NCBI RefSeq assembly: GCF_001550135.1 | Contig: NZ_LRUE01000016.1 | Coordinates: 147,699 to 211,698 of the forward strand | Source of the DNA: Pseudoalteromonas shioyasakiensis | Lineage (GTDB): Bacteria > Pseudomonadota > Gammaproteobacteria > Enterobacterales > Alteromonadaceae | DNA: 64,000 bases | Direction: 5' to 3' | Part shown: in pieces, positions 1-7,766 of the stretch | Layout of the letters: each line of letters begins with the position of its first letter | Numbering within the stretch: position 1 is the stretch's first letter | Program-made: the position numbers and the translations under genes | Notes under the pieces: model-generated | What the model was told of the DNA's origin: nothing | The model's database searches: none | Seen by the model: only the letters and a program-made list of their open reading frames with translations

Positions 1-1747
1 AACCTGCATCACCTTGACGACCAGAACGACCACGTAGCTGGTTATCGATACGACGAGATTCGTGACGCTCAGTACCAATGATGTGTAAACCACCCGCTTC
101 GATTACTGCATCGTGGCGTTTTTGCCACTCATCTTTAATCGCTTTGATTTGCTCATCAGTTGGGTTTTCTAGCTTTTCAACTTCGCTGTTCCAGTTACCA
201 CCTAACACGATATCGGTACCACGACCGGCCATGTTAGTTGCAATAGTTACTGTGCCAGGTAAACCGGCATCAGCAACGATGTCTGCTTCTTGTGCGTGGA
301 ACTTAGCATTTAGTACGTTGTGCTTAATTTTTTCTTTACGTAAGAACTGCGATAAGTACTCAGAACTTTCGATAGAAATAGTACCCACAAGTACCGGTTG
401 ACCACGTTCTTGGCAATCTTTGATATCAGCAAGGATTGCTTCGTACTTTTCTTCTTGTGTTAGATATACAAGGTCAGCACGATCGTCACGGATCATCGGC
501 TTGTTCGTTGGCATTACTACTGTGTCTAGACCATAGATAGACTGGAACTCAAACGCTTCTGTGTCTGCTGTACCTGTCATACCCGCTAGCGTGTCGTATA
601 AACGGAAGTAGTTTTGGAATGTGATTGATGCCAATGTTTGGTTTTCGTTTTGAATGCGTACACCTTCTTTTGCTTCAACAGCTTGGTGCAAACCTTCTGA
701 CCAACGACGACCTTCCATTGTACGGCCTGTGTGCTCATCAACGATGATAACTTCGTTTTCTTTAACAACGTAATCAACGTCTTTTTGATAAAGCTTGTGA
801 GCACGAAGTGCCGCATACACATGGCTTAATAATGTGATGCTTGAAGCTGAGTAAAGTGAATCACCTTCTTGAATTAGGCCGCGCTCAATTAGTAGCTCTT
901 CAACTTTAATTTGACCACGCTCTGTAAGGTGAACTTGCTTAGACTTTTCATCGATCGTGTAATCGCCGTCGCCTTCAACGCCTTCTTCATCTTCTTTTTC
1001 TTGAAGCTCTAGGTCAGGCACAATTTTGTTGATTTCGATGTAAAGCTCAGAGCTGTCTTCAGCTGGGCCTGAGATAATCAGCGGCGTACGTGCTTCATCG
1101 ATTAGGATTGAATCCACTTCATCCACTACAGCGTAGTAAAGTGGGCGTTGTACACGCTCTTCAATGCTAAATGCCATGTTATCGCGCAGATAATCAAAGC
1201 CAAATTCGTTATTAGTACCGTAAGTGATGTCGGCAGCGTAAGCGATTTTCTTCTGCTGTGGCATCATGCCTGGTACGTTACAGCCAACTGTTAGGCCTAA
1301 GAACTCAAATAATGGGCGGTTAGTTTCGGCGTCACGTTTTGCAAGGTAGTCGTTCACGGTAATTACGTGAACACCTTTACCTGTTAAACCGCGAAGGTAT
1401 GCAGGTAATGTTGCTGTTAGCGTTTTACCTTCACCGGTACGCATTTCTGCAATGCGACCTTGATGTAAAACCATACCACCTAGTAGCTGTACGTCGAAGT
1501 GACGCATGCCATTTACACGCTTAGATGCTTCACGTACCACAGCAAATGCTTCTGGTAGAATGTCATCTAGGCTTTGTCCGTTATCGTAACGCTCTCTAAA
1601 TTCAGCTGTTTTTGCTTTTAAATCTTCATCAGAAAGCGCTTCTAATTGCTTTTCAAGCGCATTAATTAGAGCGACCGTCTTTCTTAGGTTTTTAATAGTG
1701 CGGTCATTGCGACTACCAAAAATCTTGGTAAATAAATTAGATATCAT
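1..1747 (-). CDS. secA: Preprotein translocase ATPase SecA (N-terminal part, cut by window edge)
   Basis: SecA is the ATP-driven motor that pushes unfolded preproteins through SecYEG. The reading frame opens with [16 protein letters not shown] at 1747 and runs off the left edge after about 582 residues, so the C-terminal wing, scaffold and zinc-binding tail are missing. The Walker A loop GEGKT lies at about residues 105-109. The Walker B region [17 protein letters not shown] and the late motif [16 protein letters not shown] are present, and the frame reaches [12 protein letters not shown], matching the SecA DEAD motor. dciA lies upstream on the same strand, 959 bp away across a repeat-filled spacer. 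No SecM-like arrest peptide was seen before it. Confidence 0.97.
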   Translation of the reverse strand, partial: MISNLFTKIFGSRNDRTIKNLRKTVALINALEKQLEALSDEDLKAKTAEFRERYDNGQSLDDILPEAFAVVREASKRVNGMRHFDVQLLGGMVLHQGRIAEMRTGEGKTLTATLPAYLRGLTGKGVHVITVNDYLAKRDAETNRPLFEFLGLTVGCNVPGMMPQQKKIAYAADITYGTNNEFGFDYLRDNMAFSIEERVQRPLYYAVVDEVDSILIDEARTPLIISGPAEDSSELYIEINKIVPDLELQEKEDEEGVEGDGDYTIDEKSKQVHLTERGQIKVEELLIERGLIQEGDSLYSASSITLLSHVYAALRAHKLYQKDVDYVVKENEVIIVDEHTGRTMEGRRWSEGLHQAVEAKEGVRIQNENQTLASITFQNYFRLYDTLAGMTGTADTEAFEFQSIYGLDTVVMPTNKPMIRDDRADLVYLTQEEKYEAILADIKDCQERGQPVLVGTISIESSEYLSQFLRKEKIKHNVLNAKFHAQEADIVADAGLPGTVTIATNMAGRGTDIVLGGNWNSEVEKLENPTDEQIKAIKDEWQKRHDAVIEAGGLHIIGTERHESRRIDNQLRGRSGRQGDAG

Positions 1748-1773
1748 GATAAAACCGTTACAATGTATTCTTT

Positions 1774-1794
1774 GTTAGCTAGTCATTAGCTAAC
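1774..1794. promoter_or_regulatory. Inverted repeat in the secA leader
   Basis: GTTAGCTA and TAGCTAAC form a perfect 8-bp inverted repeat with a 5-nt loop (GTCAT), about 27 nt upstream of the secA start codon. It could fold in the secA leader RNA or be an operator. There is no arrest-peptide frame around it, so SecM-type control is not supported. Confidence 0.3.
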
Positions 1795-2084
1795 CCACTT
1801 TCTTCAATTGATAATTAATATGCGCTTATGCTCATGATGTAGGGCATATTAATTAACAATTTATCAGTACGCTGTTCAAAACACCGCTTATTTCGTGCGC
1901 TATCATACCAGAGTCTGCGCAACATCAAACCTTCTGTGTGTGAAGATATGGAATTTCGGCAAGAAAATTTAAAAATCAGCCATAATCTTTGATCTAACCC
2001 CATAAAAAGGGTGAAAACAAGATTACTGAATAGATATGGCGACAATCGAAATAAAATCAAGATCAGGGGAGAAAAAAGGCGATT

Positions 2085-2235
2085 CGAGGAACGAGATGCG
2101 AGGAACGAGATGCGAGGAACGAGATGCGAGGAACGAGATGCGAGGAACGAGATGCGAGGAACGAGATGCGAGATTCGGGGTGCGAGATTCGGGGTGCGAG
2201 ATGTGAGGTGCGAGGGACGAGGTGCGAGATGCGAG
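2085..2235. repeat. Heptamer array, CGAG+NNN (21 units)
   Basis: Six copies of a 14-bp dimer (CGAGGAA CGAGATG) occupy 2085-2168, followed by nine more degenerate units and a partial one in unbroken 7-bp phase. Positions 1-4 (CGAG) are nearly constant and positions 5-7 vary. The array ends next to a GTAGG palindrome at 2241. The same array-to-palindrome junction recurs at 3387-3420. Confidence 0.95.
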
Positions 2236-2240
2236 TTTTC

Positions 2241-2265
2241 GTAGGCGTCACGCTTGCTTGGCGCG
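2241..2265. repeat. REP-like GTAGG element
   Basis: A 25-bp element starting GTAGGCGTCACGC and ending TTGGCGCG. Identical copies or reverse complements occur at 3396-3420 and within 37455-37533, 37561-37639, 59079-59157 and 60972-60998. The GTAG head followed by an imperfect palindrome is the classic layout of REP sequences. Confidence 0.75.
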
Positions 2266-2323
2266 ACTACCATACAACACGAATCATGCTTATAAACACA
2301 TAACCAACAGGCGATGCTGAGAA

Positions 2324-2358
2324 GCTCAAAACTGACAGCTGAAAGCTGACGGCTCCTT
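2324..2358. repeat. Degenerate heptamer block (GCTGANN type)
   Basis: Units GCTCAAA ACTGACA GCTGAAA GCTGACG GCTCCTT follow each other in 7-bp phase. On the reverse strand this reads as the same ordered block found at 58875 and 60923 (CCGTCAG CTTTCAG CTGTCAG TTTTGAG). Related blocks lie near 2495-2522, 2580-2612, 2668-2700 and 3478-3510. Confidence 0.8.
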
Positions 2359-2381
2359 AAATTTCACGCCTACACCAAAAC

Positions 2382-2440
2382 GTAGGAACGGCTTTAGCCG
2401 TGAATAAAATAAAGATATTCGGCGTTAAAACGCCTCCTAC
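2382..2440. repeat. REPIN (two inverted GTAGG palindromes)
   Basis: A forward GTAGGAACGGCTTTAGCC element (2382-2404) faces an inverted element ending GGCGTTAAAACGCCTCCTAC (about 2417-2440). Two REPs head-to-head with a short spacer make up a REPIN, a non-autonomous unit normally mobilised by a RAYT transposase encoded elsewhere. Confidence 0.7.
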
Positions 2441-2520
2441 AGAGTTTTATTGCTGAGGAAAACTCAACACCATACACCCCCACAGTTCGGCTGACGTCTG
2501 ACGGCTGAAAGCTGACGGCT

Positions 2521-2700
2521 CCTTAAATTTCGGCACTAAAGTACCTCCTACGAGCTAGACCCACAAACCACACCGTTCAACTCAAAACTGACAGCTGAAG
2601 GCTGATGGCTCCTTAAATTTCGGCACTAAAGTGCCTCCTATGAGCTAGACCCACAAACCACACCGTTCAACTTAAAACTTGCAGCTTATAGCTTAAAGCT
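2521..2700. repeat. 90-bp tandem duplication carrying a REP and a heptamer block
   Basis: The block CCTTAAATTTCGGCACTAAA starts at 2521 and again at 2611. The following bases (the GGCACTAAAGTRCC palindrome, the CACACCGTTCAACT stretch and heptamers) are nearly the same in both copies, so the period is 90 bp. The second copy ends in GCTTATA/GCTTAAA-type heptamers instead of GCTGANN units. Confidence 0.75.
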
Positions 2701-2706
2701 ATGCCT

Positions 2707-3180
2707 TTATTTCTTCCGCCCATGTTGCGCTAAACGCTCTAACTTGGCTTTTAAAGATGGAGGGGCGTCTGCGGCGATGGCGCTGAGGTAATCGGCTGTT
2801 TGTTCGCTCATTTGGCGCTTCGAAACAGGCTTTTCTTCTGGCTTACTTGTTGCCGATAAGCGCTGTGTTGCCTGTGGGTTTGCGGTAATTTTAATTTGCC
2901 CAAGCTCTACCATGCCAGCGGCACGAAAATGCGAGAGCATATCCATTTTTAAGTAATTTAAACGCAGTGCAATCGGTGCCGAAACCGCTTCGATCATCAA
3001 AGTACCATCACGGTAATTACTTACCCGGCATTTTTTCGAAAGCGTTTCACCTAAAAAGTCATCAAGAATGGTTTGTTGAGAAGACAAGCCTTGGGTTTTA
3101 CCAGCATAAGATGCCAAGCGACCACTCAAGCCCGCCACAATATCGCCAACAGCCTTTGGCGCGTATCTATCTTTTGCCAT
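2707..3180 (-). CDS. dciA: DciA-family (DUF721) replicative helicase loader
   Basis: The 157-residue protein MAKDRYAPKAVGDIVAGL has the size and layout of DUF721/DciA proteins: an N-terminal folded domain (about residues 5-100) with the typical DDFLGETLSKKCRVSNYRDGTLMIEA stretch split over several strands, then a polar, probably disordered tail rich in K, E and A. DciA is the ancestral bacterial loader of DnaB at the replication origin and replaces DnaC/DnaI in most bacteria. The gene lies upstream of secA on the same strand, a frequent neighbourhood in gammaproteobacteria. Repeat arrays lie on both sides (2085-2700 and 3261-3393). Confidence 0.82.
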   Translation of the reverse strand: MAKDRYAPKAVGDIVAGLSGRLASYAGKTQGLSSQQTILDDFLGETLSKKCRVSNYRDGTLMIEAVSAPIALRLNYLKMDMLSHFRAAGMVELGQIKITANPQATQRLSATSKPEEKPVSKRQMSEQTADYLSAIAADAPPSLKAKLERLAQHGRKK

Positions 3181-3260
3181 TAATCGTCTACCTAAAAGGG
3201 TTAATCACCACAAAGAGAATATACCACCTACGTAAATATGAAGCTATTAGGTTTGAGAGT

Positions 3261-3393
3261 CGAGATGCGAGGTTCGAGGTACGAGGTTCGAGATGCGAGA
3301 TGCGAGATGCGAGGTGCGAGGTGCGAGGTACGAGGTGCGAGGAACGAGGTGCGAGATGTGAGGTGCGAGGTACGAGATGCGAGGTGCGAGTTA
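3261..3393. repeat. Heptamer array, CGAG+NNN (19 units)
   Basis: Nineteen heptamers in perfect phase, all but one beginning CGAG, with variable last three bases (ATG, GTT, GTA, GTG, GAA, TTA). The array joins a GTAGG element at 3396 through the short linker TTATC. At 2235-2241 the same junction reads TTTTC. Confidence 0.95.
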
Positions 3394-3395
3394 TC

Positions 3396-3613
3396 GTAGG
3401 CGTCACGCTTGCTTGGCGCGTCTTACACTCAGCACCAAGTCTGCAAATTAATAAAGAACCTACAAACAACACCGTTCAACTAAAAACTTACAGCTGAAGG
3501 CTGACGGCTCCTTAAATTTCACGCCTACGTGGGAACGGCTTTAGCCGTGAATTGCTCTAAACACTTCGGCACTAAAGTACCTCCTACGAGGTAGGCCTTT
3601 GGCTAAGGCCTAC
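3396..3613. repeat. REP/REPIN cluster
   Basis: Contains a 25-bp GTAGG element (3396-3420) identical to that at 2241, a REPIN-like pair (3529-3551 facing 3565-3587, cores ACGGCTTTAGCCGT and GGCACTAAAGTACC), and a self-contained hairpin at 3591-3613 with 9-bp arms GTAGGCCTT/AAGGCCTAC and a 5-nt loop. Confidence 0.7.
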
Positions 3614-3642
3614 AAATAACACCACTCAACTCAAAACTTACC

Positions 3643-3709
3643 GCTTATAGCTTATAGCTTATAGCTTATAGCTTATAGCTTATAGCTTATAGCTTATAGC
3701 TTAAAGCTT
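3643..3709. repeat. Heptamer array (GCTTATA)8 plus one variant
   Basis: Eight perfect GCTTATA units followed by GCTTAAA and GCTT. On the reverse strand the unit is TATAAGC, the same heptamer class as the GCTATAA units beside the S23 gene at 31556. Confidence 0.97.
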
Positions 3710-3772
3710 CTCTTCCTCCCCCGTGATTGTTTCTGGTACACTTTTCCTTTGTTTTTTTATTTAACTTTCGCG

Positions 3773-4660
3773 ATGACTCAACACTCTCTTACTTTAATCG
3801 TATTGGCTGGCGGGCTGGGTAGCCGCTTTGGCGGAAACAAACAAATTGCCGAAATTCCTGGGCTGGGCTGTACCATCATGGAACTGAGTATTCAGGATGC
3901 GGTTAAAGCGGGTGTGAGCCAAGCGGTGATCATCATTAATAAAAAAATTCGTGCTGAATTTGAAGCAACGATTTTACCGCGCCTACCTGAGTCGCTCGAA
4001 GTAATCCTAGTTGAGCAAGAAATTAGTGCAGTGCCAAATAGCTATGAGCATCTAGCCACTGAACGACAAAAACCTTGGGGTACAGGTCATGCATTACTTT
4101 GCGCAAAACCCTATGTAAATAACCCTGCTATTGTCATTACAGCCGATGATTATTATGGCGAGTCTTCATTTACAATTATTAATGAGCACTTCAAGCAGCA
4201 TAGCAATTGGGCGATGGTAGGCTACCCAATAAAAGATACGCTCTCCGAAGAAGGTGGTGTAAATCGTGGTGTATGCTCTGTTGATAGCCACCAGCATTTA
4301 ACCGATGTGGTCGAGTATCTAGATATTAAACTCGAAAATAATGTTTTAAAAGGCAACAATCCACATGGTGAGAGATTACAAATTGCCGATGATGCCCTAG
4401 GTTCTATGAGCTTTTGGGGAATAACACCCAGTTTATTTAATGACTTAGAAACAGGTTTTATTGAGTTTTTAGAAAATACTGACAACGGTGTCACGAAAGA
4501 GTATTATTTACCAAATGAGATACAACTCGCGATTCAAGATAACCGCCAAGCTGTAACCGTTTATACTGCACAAGAGCCATGGTATGGCGTGACCTACAAA
4601 GCTGAACTGGATGCAATAGCACACACTTTATGTCAGTTACGTCGTAAGCTAAACGATTAA
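3773..4660 (+). CDS. Sugar-1-phosphate nucleotidyltransferase-like protein
   Basis: The protein has the NTP_transferase fold: the signature LAGGLGSRFGG near residues 11-21 binds the nucleotide, and ITADDYYG around residue 125 supplies the metal-binding aspartates. Such enzymes join NTP and a sugar-1-phosphate to make an NDP-sugar. I start at the ATG (MTQHSLTLIV) rather than the upstream TTG, because the extra eight residues are atypical; the ribosome binding site is poor either way. The next gene, 41 bp downstream on the same strand, is a NahK-like anomeric kinase, so the pair probably turns a free hexosamine or hexose into an NDP-sugar. The exact sugar cannot be read from sequence. Confidence 0.75.
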   Translation: MTQHSLTLIVLAGGLGSRFGGNKQIAEIPGLGCTIMELSIQDAVKAGVSQAVIIINKKIRAEFEATILPRLPESLEVILVEQEISAVPNSYEHLATERQKPWGTGHALLCAKPYVNNPAIVITADDYYGESSFTIINEHFKQHSNWAMVGYPIKDTLSEEGGVNRGVCSVDSHQHLTDVVEYLDIKLENNVLKGNNPHGERLQIADDALGSMSFWGITPSLFNDLETGFIEFLENTDNGVTKEYYLPNEIQLAIQDNRQAVTVYTAQEPWYGVTYKAELDAIAHTLCQLRRKLND

Positions 4661-4701
4661 ACCCTCGCCTCTTCTTGCAAAAAATAAGTAATGGAAAATT
4701 A

Positions 4702-5781
4702 ATGAAGTCTAATCCTGTTGCAACTTATCTTTCTGAGCACTTTGGCTTAAGCACAGATAACGTAACGCTAAAGCCAATTGGCAATGGCCACATCAACACA
4801 ACCATGTTACTTAAATCAGAAGAAAACGCTTTGGTTGTGCAAAAGTTAAATACCGACGTGTTTCCTAACCCTGAGCACCTAGTTGAAAATGCACGACTAA
4901 TTGAGCAGCACCTAAGTGAAAAACACGACAATGGTGAATACAGCCTAGAAATTATTCGTCATGTTCCAACTATCGAAAGCGACTTTTTAGTTGAATGCGA
5001 TCAAGGTGTTTGGCGTGCACTCGAATTTATTGGCGGCAGTTATAGTGAAGATGTGGTAGCAACTATCTCGCAAGCACAAACTGCAGCCAATGCATTTGGA
5101 CAATTCGCGCTGGCATTACAAGATTTTCAGGCTGATCAGCTGCATCATGTGATCCCTGATTTTCATAACTTAGCGATGCGTTTTGATGCCTTTAAAAAGG
5201 TAATCGAAAAAGATCCTGTAAATCGTGTGGCCCTTTGCCAAGACGACATCGACTTTTGTTTAGCTCAACAAGGTTTGGTTGATGAGTTAAAACAACTTGA
5301 AGGAAACATTCCTTTAAGACCATGCCATAACGACACAAAAATCAACAACATGCTGTTTTGCACACAGTCAGATGATGCAAAAGCCGTCATCGACCTCGAT
5401 ACCTGTATGCCTGGTTATTGGTTATTTGATTTTGGCGATATGGTGCGTACCTTCTGCTCTCCTGAGCAAGAAGACTCTACCAACCTAAGTAATGTACGTG
5501 TTCGTGAAGAGATCTTCGCTGCTATCGTTAAAGGTTATGTTGAACCACTACAAAATGTGATCACCGACGCCGAAAAAGAAAGCTTCTGGCTAGGCACCAA
5601 AGTCATGACCTTTATGATTGGTCTACGCTTTTTAACAGACTTTATTGATGGCGATAATTACTTTGCCACCAAGCATGCAAACCACAACCTAGAACGCGCC
5701 CGCAACCAGTTTGCTTTATATCGCGATATTCTTGAAAAAGAACATACGTTAAAAGCGATATTAGAGATAAATAAGGGGTAA
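4702..5781 (+). CDS. NahK-like N-acetylhexosamine/sugar 1-kinase (APH superfamily)
   Basis: This 360-residue protein has the aminoglycoside-phosphotransferase fold. The N-lobe motif IGNGHINTT and the QKLNTDVFPNPEHLVENARLI stretch are typical of N-acetylhexosamine 1-kinases. The catalytic loop CHNDTKINN is at about residues 208-216 and the metal-binding IDLDT at about 230-234. Members phosphorylate the anomeric OH of GlcNAc, GalNAc or related sugars with ATP. I prefer the ATG at 4702 (MKSNPVATYLSEHFG) over a TTG 27 bp earlier. The gene follows the nucleotidyltransferase closely and is probably co-transcribed with it as a salvage pair. A heptamer array begins 6 bp after its stop codon. Confidence 0.75.
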   Translation: MKSNPVATYLSEHFGLSTDNVTLKPIGNGHINTTMLLKSEENALVVQKLNTDVFPNPEHLVENARLIEQHLSEKHDNGEYSLEIIRHVPTIESDFLVECDQGVWRALEFIGGSYSEDVVATISQAQTAANAFGQFALALQDFQADQLHHVIPDFHNLAMRFDAFKKVIEKDPVNRVALCQDDIDFCLAQQGLVDELKQLEGNIPLRPCHNDTKINNMLFCTQSDDAKAVIDLDTCMPGYWLFDFGDMVRTFCSPEQEDSTNLSNVRVREEIFAAIVKGYVEPLQNVITDAEKESFWLGTKVMTFMIGLRFLTDFIDGDNYFATKHANHNLERARNQFALYRDILEKEHTLKAILEINKG

Positions 5782-5787
5782 AAATAT

Positions 5788-5843
5788 AGTGGTTAGTGGT
5801 TAGTGGTTAGTGGTTAGTGGTTAGTGGTTAGTGGTTAGTGGTT
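5788..5843. repeat. Heptamer array (AGTGGTT)8
   Basis: Eight identical AGTGGTT units; the same unit builds the array at 7370-7411. Two separate arrays with the same unit only 1.5 kb apart suggest copying of one into the other or a shared source. Confidence 0.97.
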
Positions 5844-5961
5844 AGAGTAAAATACATTTCATATGTAGCAAGCTCTTTGTTTAATTATACAAAAAATAAA
5901 ACATCCTCTCGATCAACTGATATCTAACTTCTAAAATCTAACTACTAAAATAATATCTAGC
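5788..5961. mobile_element. Candidate short heptamer element (array, spacer, inverted degenerate array)
   Basis: Eight perfect AGTGGTT units (5788-5843), a 75-bp AT-rich spacer, then degenerate units in the opposite orientation (ATCTAAC TTCTAAA ATCTAAC TACTAAA, about 5919-5961). The layout matches the three S23-gene units in this window but lacks the gene. It starts just after the kinase stop codon and ends just before the ribosome binding site of the next gene. Calling it mobile is inference. Confidence 0.4.
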
Positions 5962-5981
5962 CTTAAAATCAGGAGATTATT

Positions 5982-7385
5982 ATGCATATAAAACACCACG
6001 GAGCGGTGAAAGGCGTAACTGGGTCTTGCCATCAGCTATTTATTGATGACACAAATTCTGTACTTGTTGATTGTGGGCTCTTTCAAGGGGAAGACAGTAA
6101 ACAAGACCTAGCGATTGAGTTTGATATATCAACGGTAAAAGCGCTGATTGTCACACATTGCCATATAGACCATGTTGGTCGCATACCCTACTTACTTGCT
6201 GCAGGTTTTAAAGGGCCTATTTTTACCTCGATTGCCACCGCCAAGCTATTGCCTATGGTGATTGAAGATGCCTTAAAAGTAGGTGTAACTCGCGATGAAG
6301 CAATGATCCGCACTTGCTTAAAGTTACTAAAACAACAAATTGTCTCTCTAGATTTCAACACATGGTACTGCATTCCCGCAGGAGTGGGCTTTAGCCTCGA
6401 AAAAGTAGCCCCAAGTGATCAAAGCCCCTTATATAAAATTCGCCTGCAACGCGCCGGGCACATTTTAGGCTCTGCCTATGTTGAAATTGAGCTAGGTAAA
6501 AAACCAAACACGCATAGAGTGGTATTTTCAGGTGATTTAGGTGCACCTTACACGCCATTATTACCAACGCCAAAACCGCCTTACCGCGCCGATACATTAG
6601 TTATTGAGTCAACCTATGGTGATAAAAACCATCAAGGTCGTAAAGAGCGCGTAGCCGTTCTTAAAAAGGTTATAGAACGTGCAGTAAGCGATAATGGCGT
6701 TGTACTCATACCCGCCTTTAGCATTGGCCGAACTCAAGAGCTGCTCTACGAGTTTGAACAGCTTATTCACTCTGCAAGCAAGCGCTCTATGTGGCATAAA
6801 CTGCAAATTATTGTAGATTCGCCAATGGCAGCCAATTTCACAAATGAATATTTACATTTTAAAGCGCTATGGGATAACGAAGCAAAAAAACGCGTAAAAC
6901 AAGGCCGTCACCCGCTCGACTTCAACCAACTACATACAATTGATAGCCACCAAGAACACCTTGCCCTTATAAACTTTTTAGCCTCAAAACAGCTGCCCGC
7001 AATAATCATTGCTGCCAGCGGTATGTGCAATGGCGGCAGAATAGTTAATTACCTAGAACGGTTTTTGCCCGACAAAACAACCGATGTCATTTTTGTTGGC
7101 TACCAAGGGCAAGGAACATTAGGTCGAGAGATTCAAAAATATGGCCCACGCGGCGGCTATGTATTTATCGATAATCAAAAAGTAATGATTAAAGCGCAAA
7201 TTCATACCATCAGCGGCTACAGCGCCCACGCAGATCAAAAAGGACTAATCAGATTTGTCACCGGCATGCGTAAAAAGCCAAGTTTAATCAAAATCGTCCA
7301 CGGTGATGAGCAAGCCAAACAAGCACTAGCAGAAAAGCTAAAAGCAGAGTTAGGCGAAAGAGTAGAGATAGTGGTTAGTGGTTAG
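5982..7385 (+). CDS. Metallo-beta-lactamase/beta-CASP RNA-processing-type hydrolase
   Basis: The 467-residue protein carries the metallo-beta-lactamase metal motif THCHIDHVGR (about residues 58-67), later zinc ligands in GHILGS and SGDLG, a beta-CASP insert with PAFSIGRTQELL and DSPMA, and the C-terminal RMMBL block SGYSAHADQ...KIVHGDEQA. This layout is that of CPSF73-like/TTHA0252-like ribonucleases, so RNA cleavage is the likely activity; the substrate is unknown. An AGGAG ribosome binding site precedes the ATG. The last codons (IVVSG and the TAG stop) are encoded by the first AGTGGTT heptamers of the next array, so the native C-terminus has apparently been replaced or trimmed by the repeat. 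Confidence 0.85.
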   Translation: MHIKHHGAVKGVTGSCHQLFIDDTNSVLVDCGLFQGEDSKQDLAIEFDISTVKALIVTHCHIDHVGRIPYLLAAGFKGPIFTSIATAKLLPMVIEDALKVGVTRDEAMIRTCLKLLKQQIVSLDFNTWYCIPAGVGFSLEKVAPSDQSPLYKIRLQRAGHILGSAYVEIELGKKPNTHRVVFSGDLGAPYTPLLPTPKPPYRADTLVIESTYGDKNHQGRKERVAVLKKVIERAVSDNGVVLIPAFSIGRTQELLYEFEQLIHSASKRSMWHKLQIIVDSPMAANFTNEYLHFKALWDNEAKKRVKQGRHPLDFNQLHTIDSHQEHLALINFLASKQLPAIIIAASGMCNGGRIVNYLERFLPDKTTDVIFVGYQGQGTLGREIQKYGPRGGYVFIDNQKVMIKAQIHTISGYSAHADQKGLIRFVTGMRKKPSLIKIVHGDEQAKQALAEKLKAELGERVEIVVSG

Positions 7386-7411
7386 TGGTTAGTGGTTAGT
7401 GGTTAGTGGTT
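7370..7411. repeat. Heptamer array (AGTGGTT)6
   Basis: Six identical units that include the stop codon of the upstream hydrolase and end 4 bp before the start codon of the S23 gene. No usual ribosome binding site remains in front of that gene. Confidence 0.97.
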
Positions 7412-7415
7412 AGTT

Positions 7416-7763
7416 ATGAACTTTGAAAATCTAGATGTATGGAAACGGTCTGCACGATTAAGTGCTGAAATTTACAAATCAACAAATGAATTAAAAGACT
7501 TCGGTTTTAGAGATCAGTTAACCCGCTCAGGCTTATCAGTGCCTAGCAACATTGCTGAAGGAGTAAGCCGTGAAATTTACAAAGAGAAAAGTCGGTTTAT
7601 AGATATCGCGAGATCTTCGCTTGCAGAAACAAGAACACAAATCTATATAGGCCTGGAGATAGGCTACTTAGAACGTGAAAAAGCATTGTATTGGATATCA
7701 GAAACCAAAGAGTTAGGGGCTATGTTAACAGGTCTAAAACAACAGTTTGATAATAGAAGTTAG
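7416..7763 (+). CDS. S23 / four-helix-bundle protein (23S rRNA IVS-protein family), copy 1
   Basis: A 115-residue protein with the S23 family signature: FENLDVWKRSARLS at the start, FGFRDQLTRSGLSVPSNIAEG in the middle (residues about 29-49) and ETRTQIYIGLEIGYL after it. Members fold as four-helix bundles that assemble into pentameric barrels, are related to the Avd accessory protein of diversity-generating retroelements, and are often encoded inside intervening sequences of 23S rRNA genes. Their cellular role is not established. The sequence is about 70 percent like the copy at 31556. The gene starts almost inside a heptamer array and has no visible ribosome binding site. No reverse transcriptase is nearby. 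Confidence 0.85.
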   Translation: MNFENLDVWKRSARLSAEIYKSTNELKDFGFRDQLTRSGLSVPSNIAEGVSREIYKEKSRFIDIARSSLAETRTQIYIGLEIGYLEREKALYWISETKELGAMLTGLKQQFDNRS

Positions 7764-7766
7764 TGG

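Larger units (their letters stand above)
1748..2706. other. Gene-free spacer between dciA and secA, filled with repeats
   Basis: This 959-bp stretch holds no convincing gene. From secA outward it contains an 8-bp inverted repeat (1774-1781 with 1787-1794), about 250 bp of plain AT-rich sequence, a CGAG heptamer array (2085-2235), a GTAGG palindrome, short degenerate heptamer blocks, a REPIN and a 90-bp tandem duplication. Open frames across the array on both strands encode low-complexity peptides of the SHLAPR type, as expected for a 7-bp repeat translated in all three phases, and are not called as genes. Confidence 0.7.
3181..3772. other. Gene-free spacer of repeats between dciA and the nucleotidyltransferase
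   Basis: About 590 bp made almost wholly of repeats: a CGAG heptamer array (3261-3393), a 25-bp REP (3396-3420), a degenerate GCTGANN block (about 3478-3510), a REPIN (3529-3587), a GTAGG hairpin (3591-3613) and a GCTTATA array (3643-3709). The frames crossing it translate to repeat peptides only. The promoter of the divergent gene at 3773 must lie within or just after the GCTTATA array, but I cannot place it. Confidence 0.75.

Noticed and set aside
1748..2060. A SecM-like arrest peptide upstream of secA
   Set aside because: The position is right, but no frame shows a signal peptide followed by an arrest motif of the FxxxxWIxxxxGIRAGP kind.
1815..3472. Open reading frames over the CGAG arrays on both strands, coding for SHLAPR or CEERDAR-type repeat peptides
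   Set aside because: A 7-bp repeat without stops is open in several frames at once. The peptides are pure translations of the array, have no ribosome binding sites and run into unrelated sequence.
7416..7763. Accessory (Avd) gene of a diversity-generating retroelement
   Set aside because: The S23/Avd-like protein is there, but no reverse transcriptase and no template/variable repeat pair with adenine-specific changes is visible anywhere in the window.
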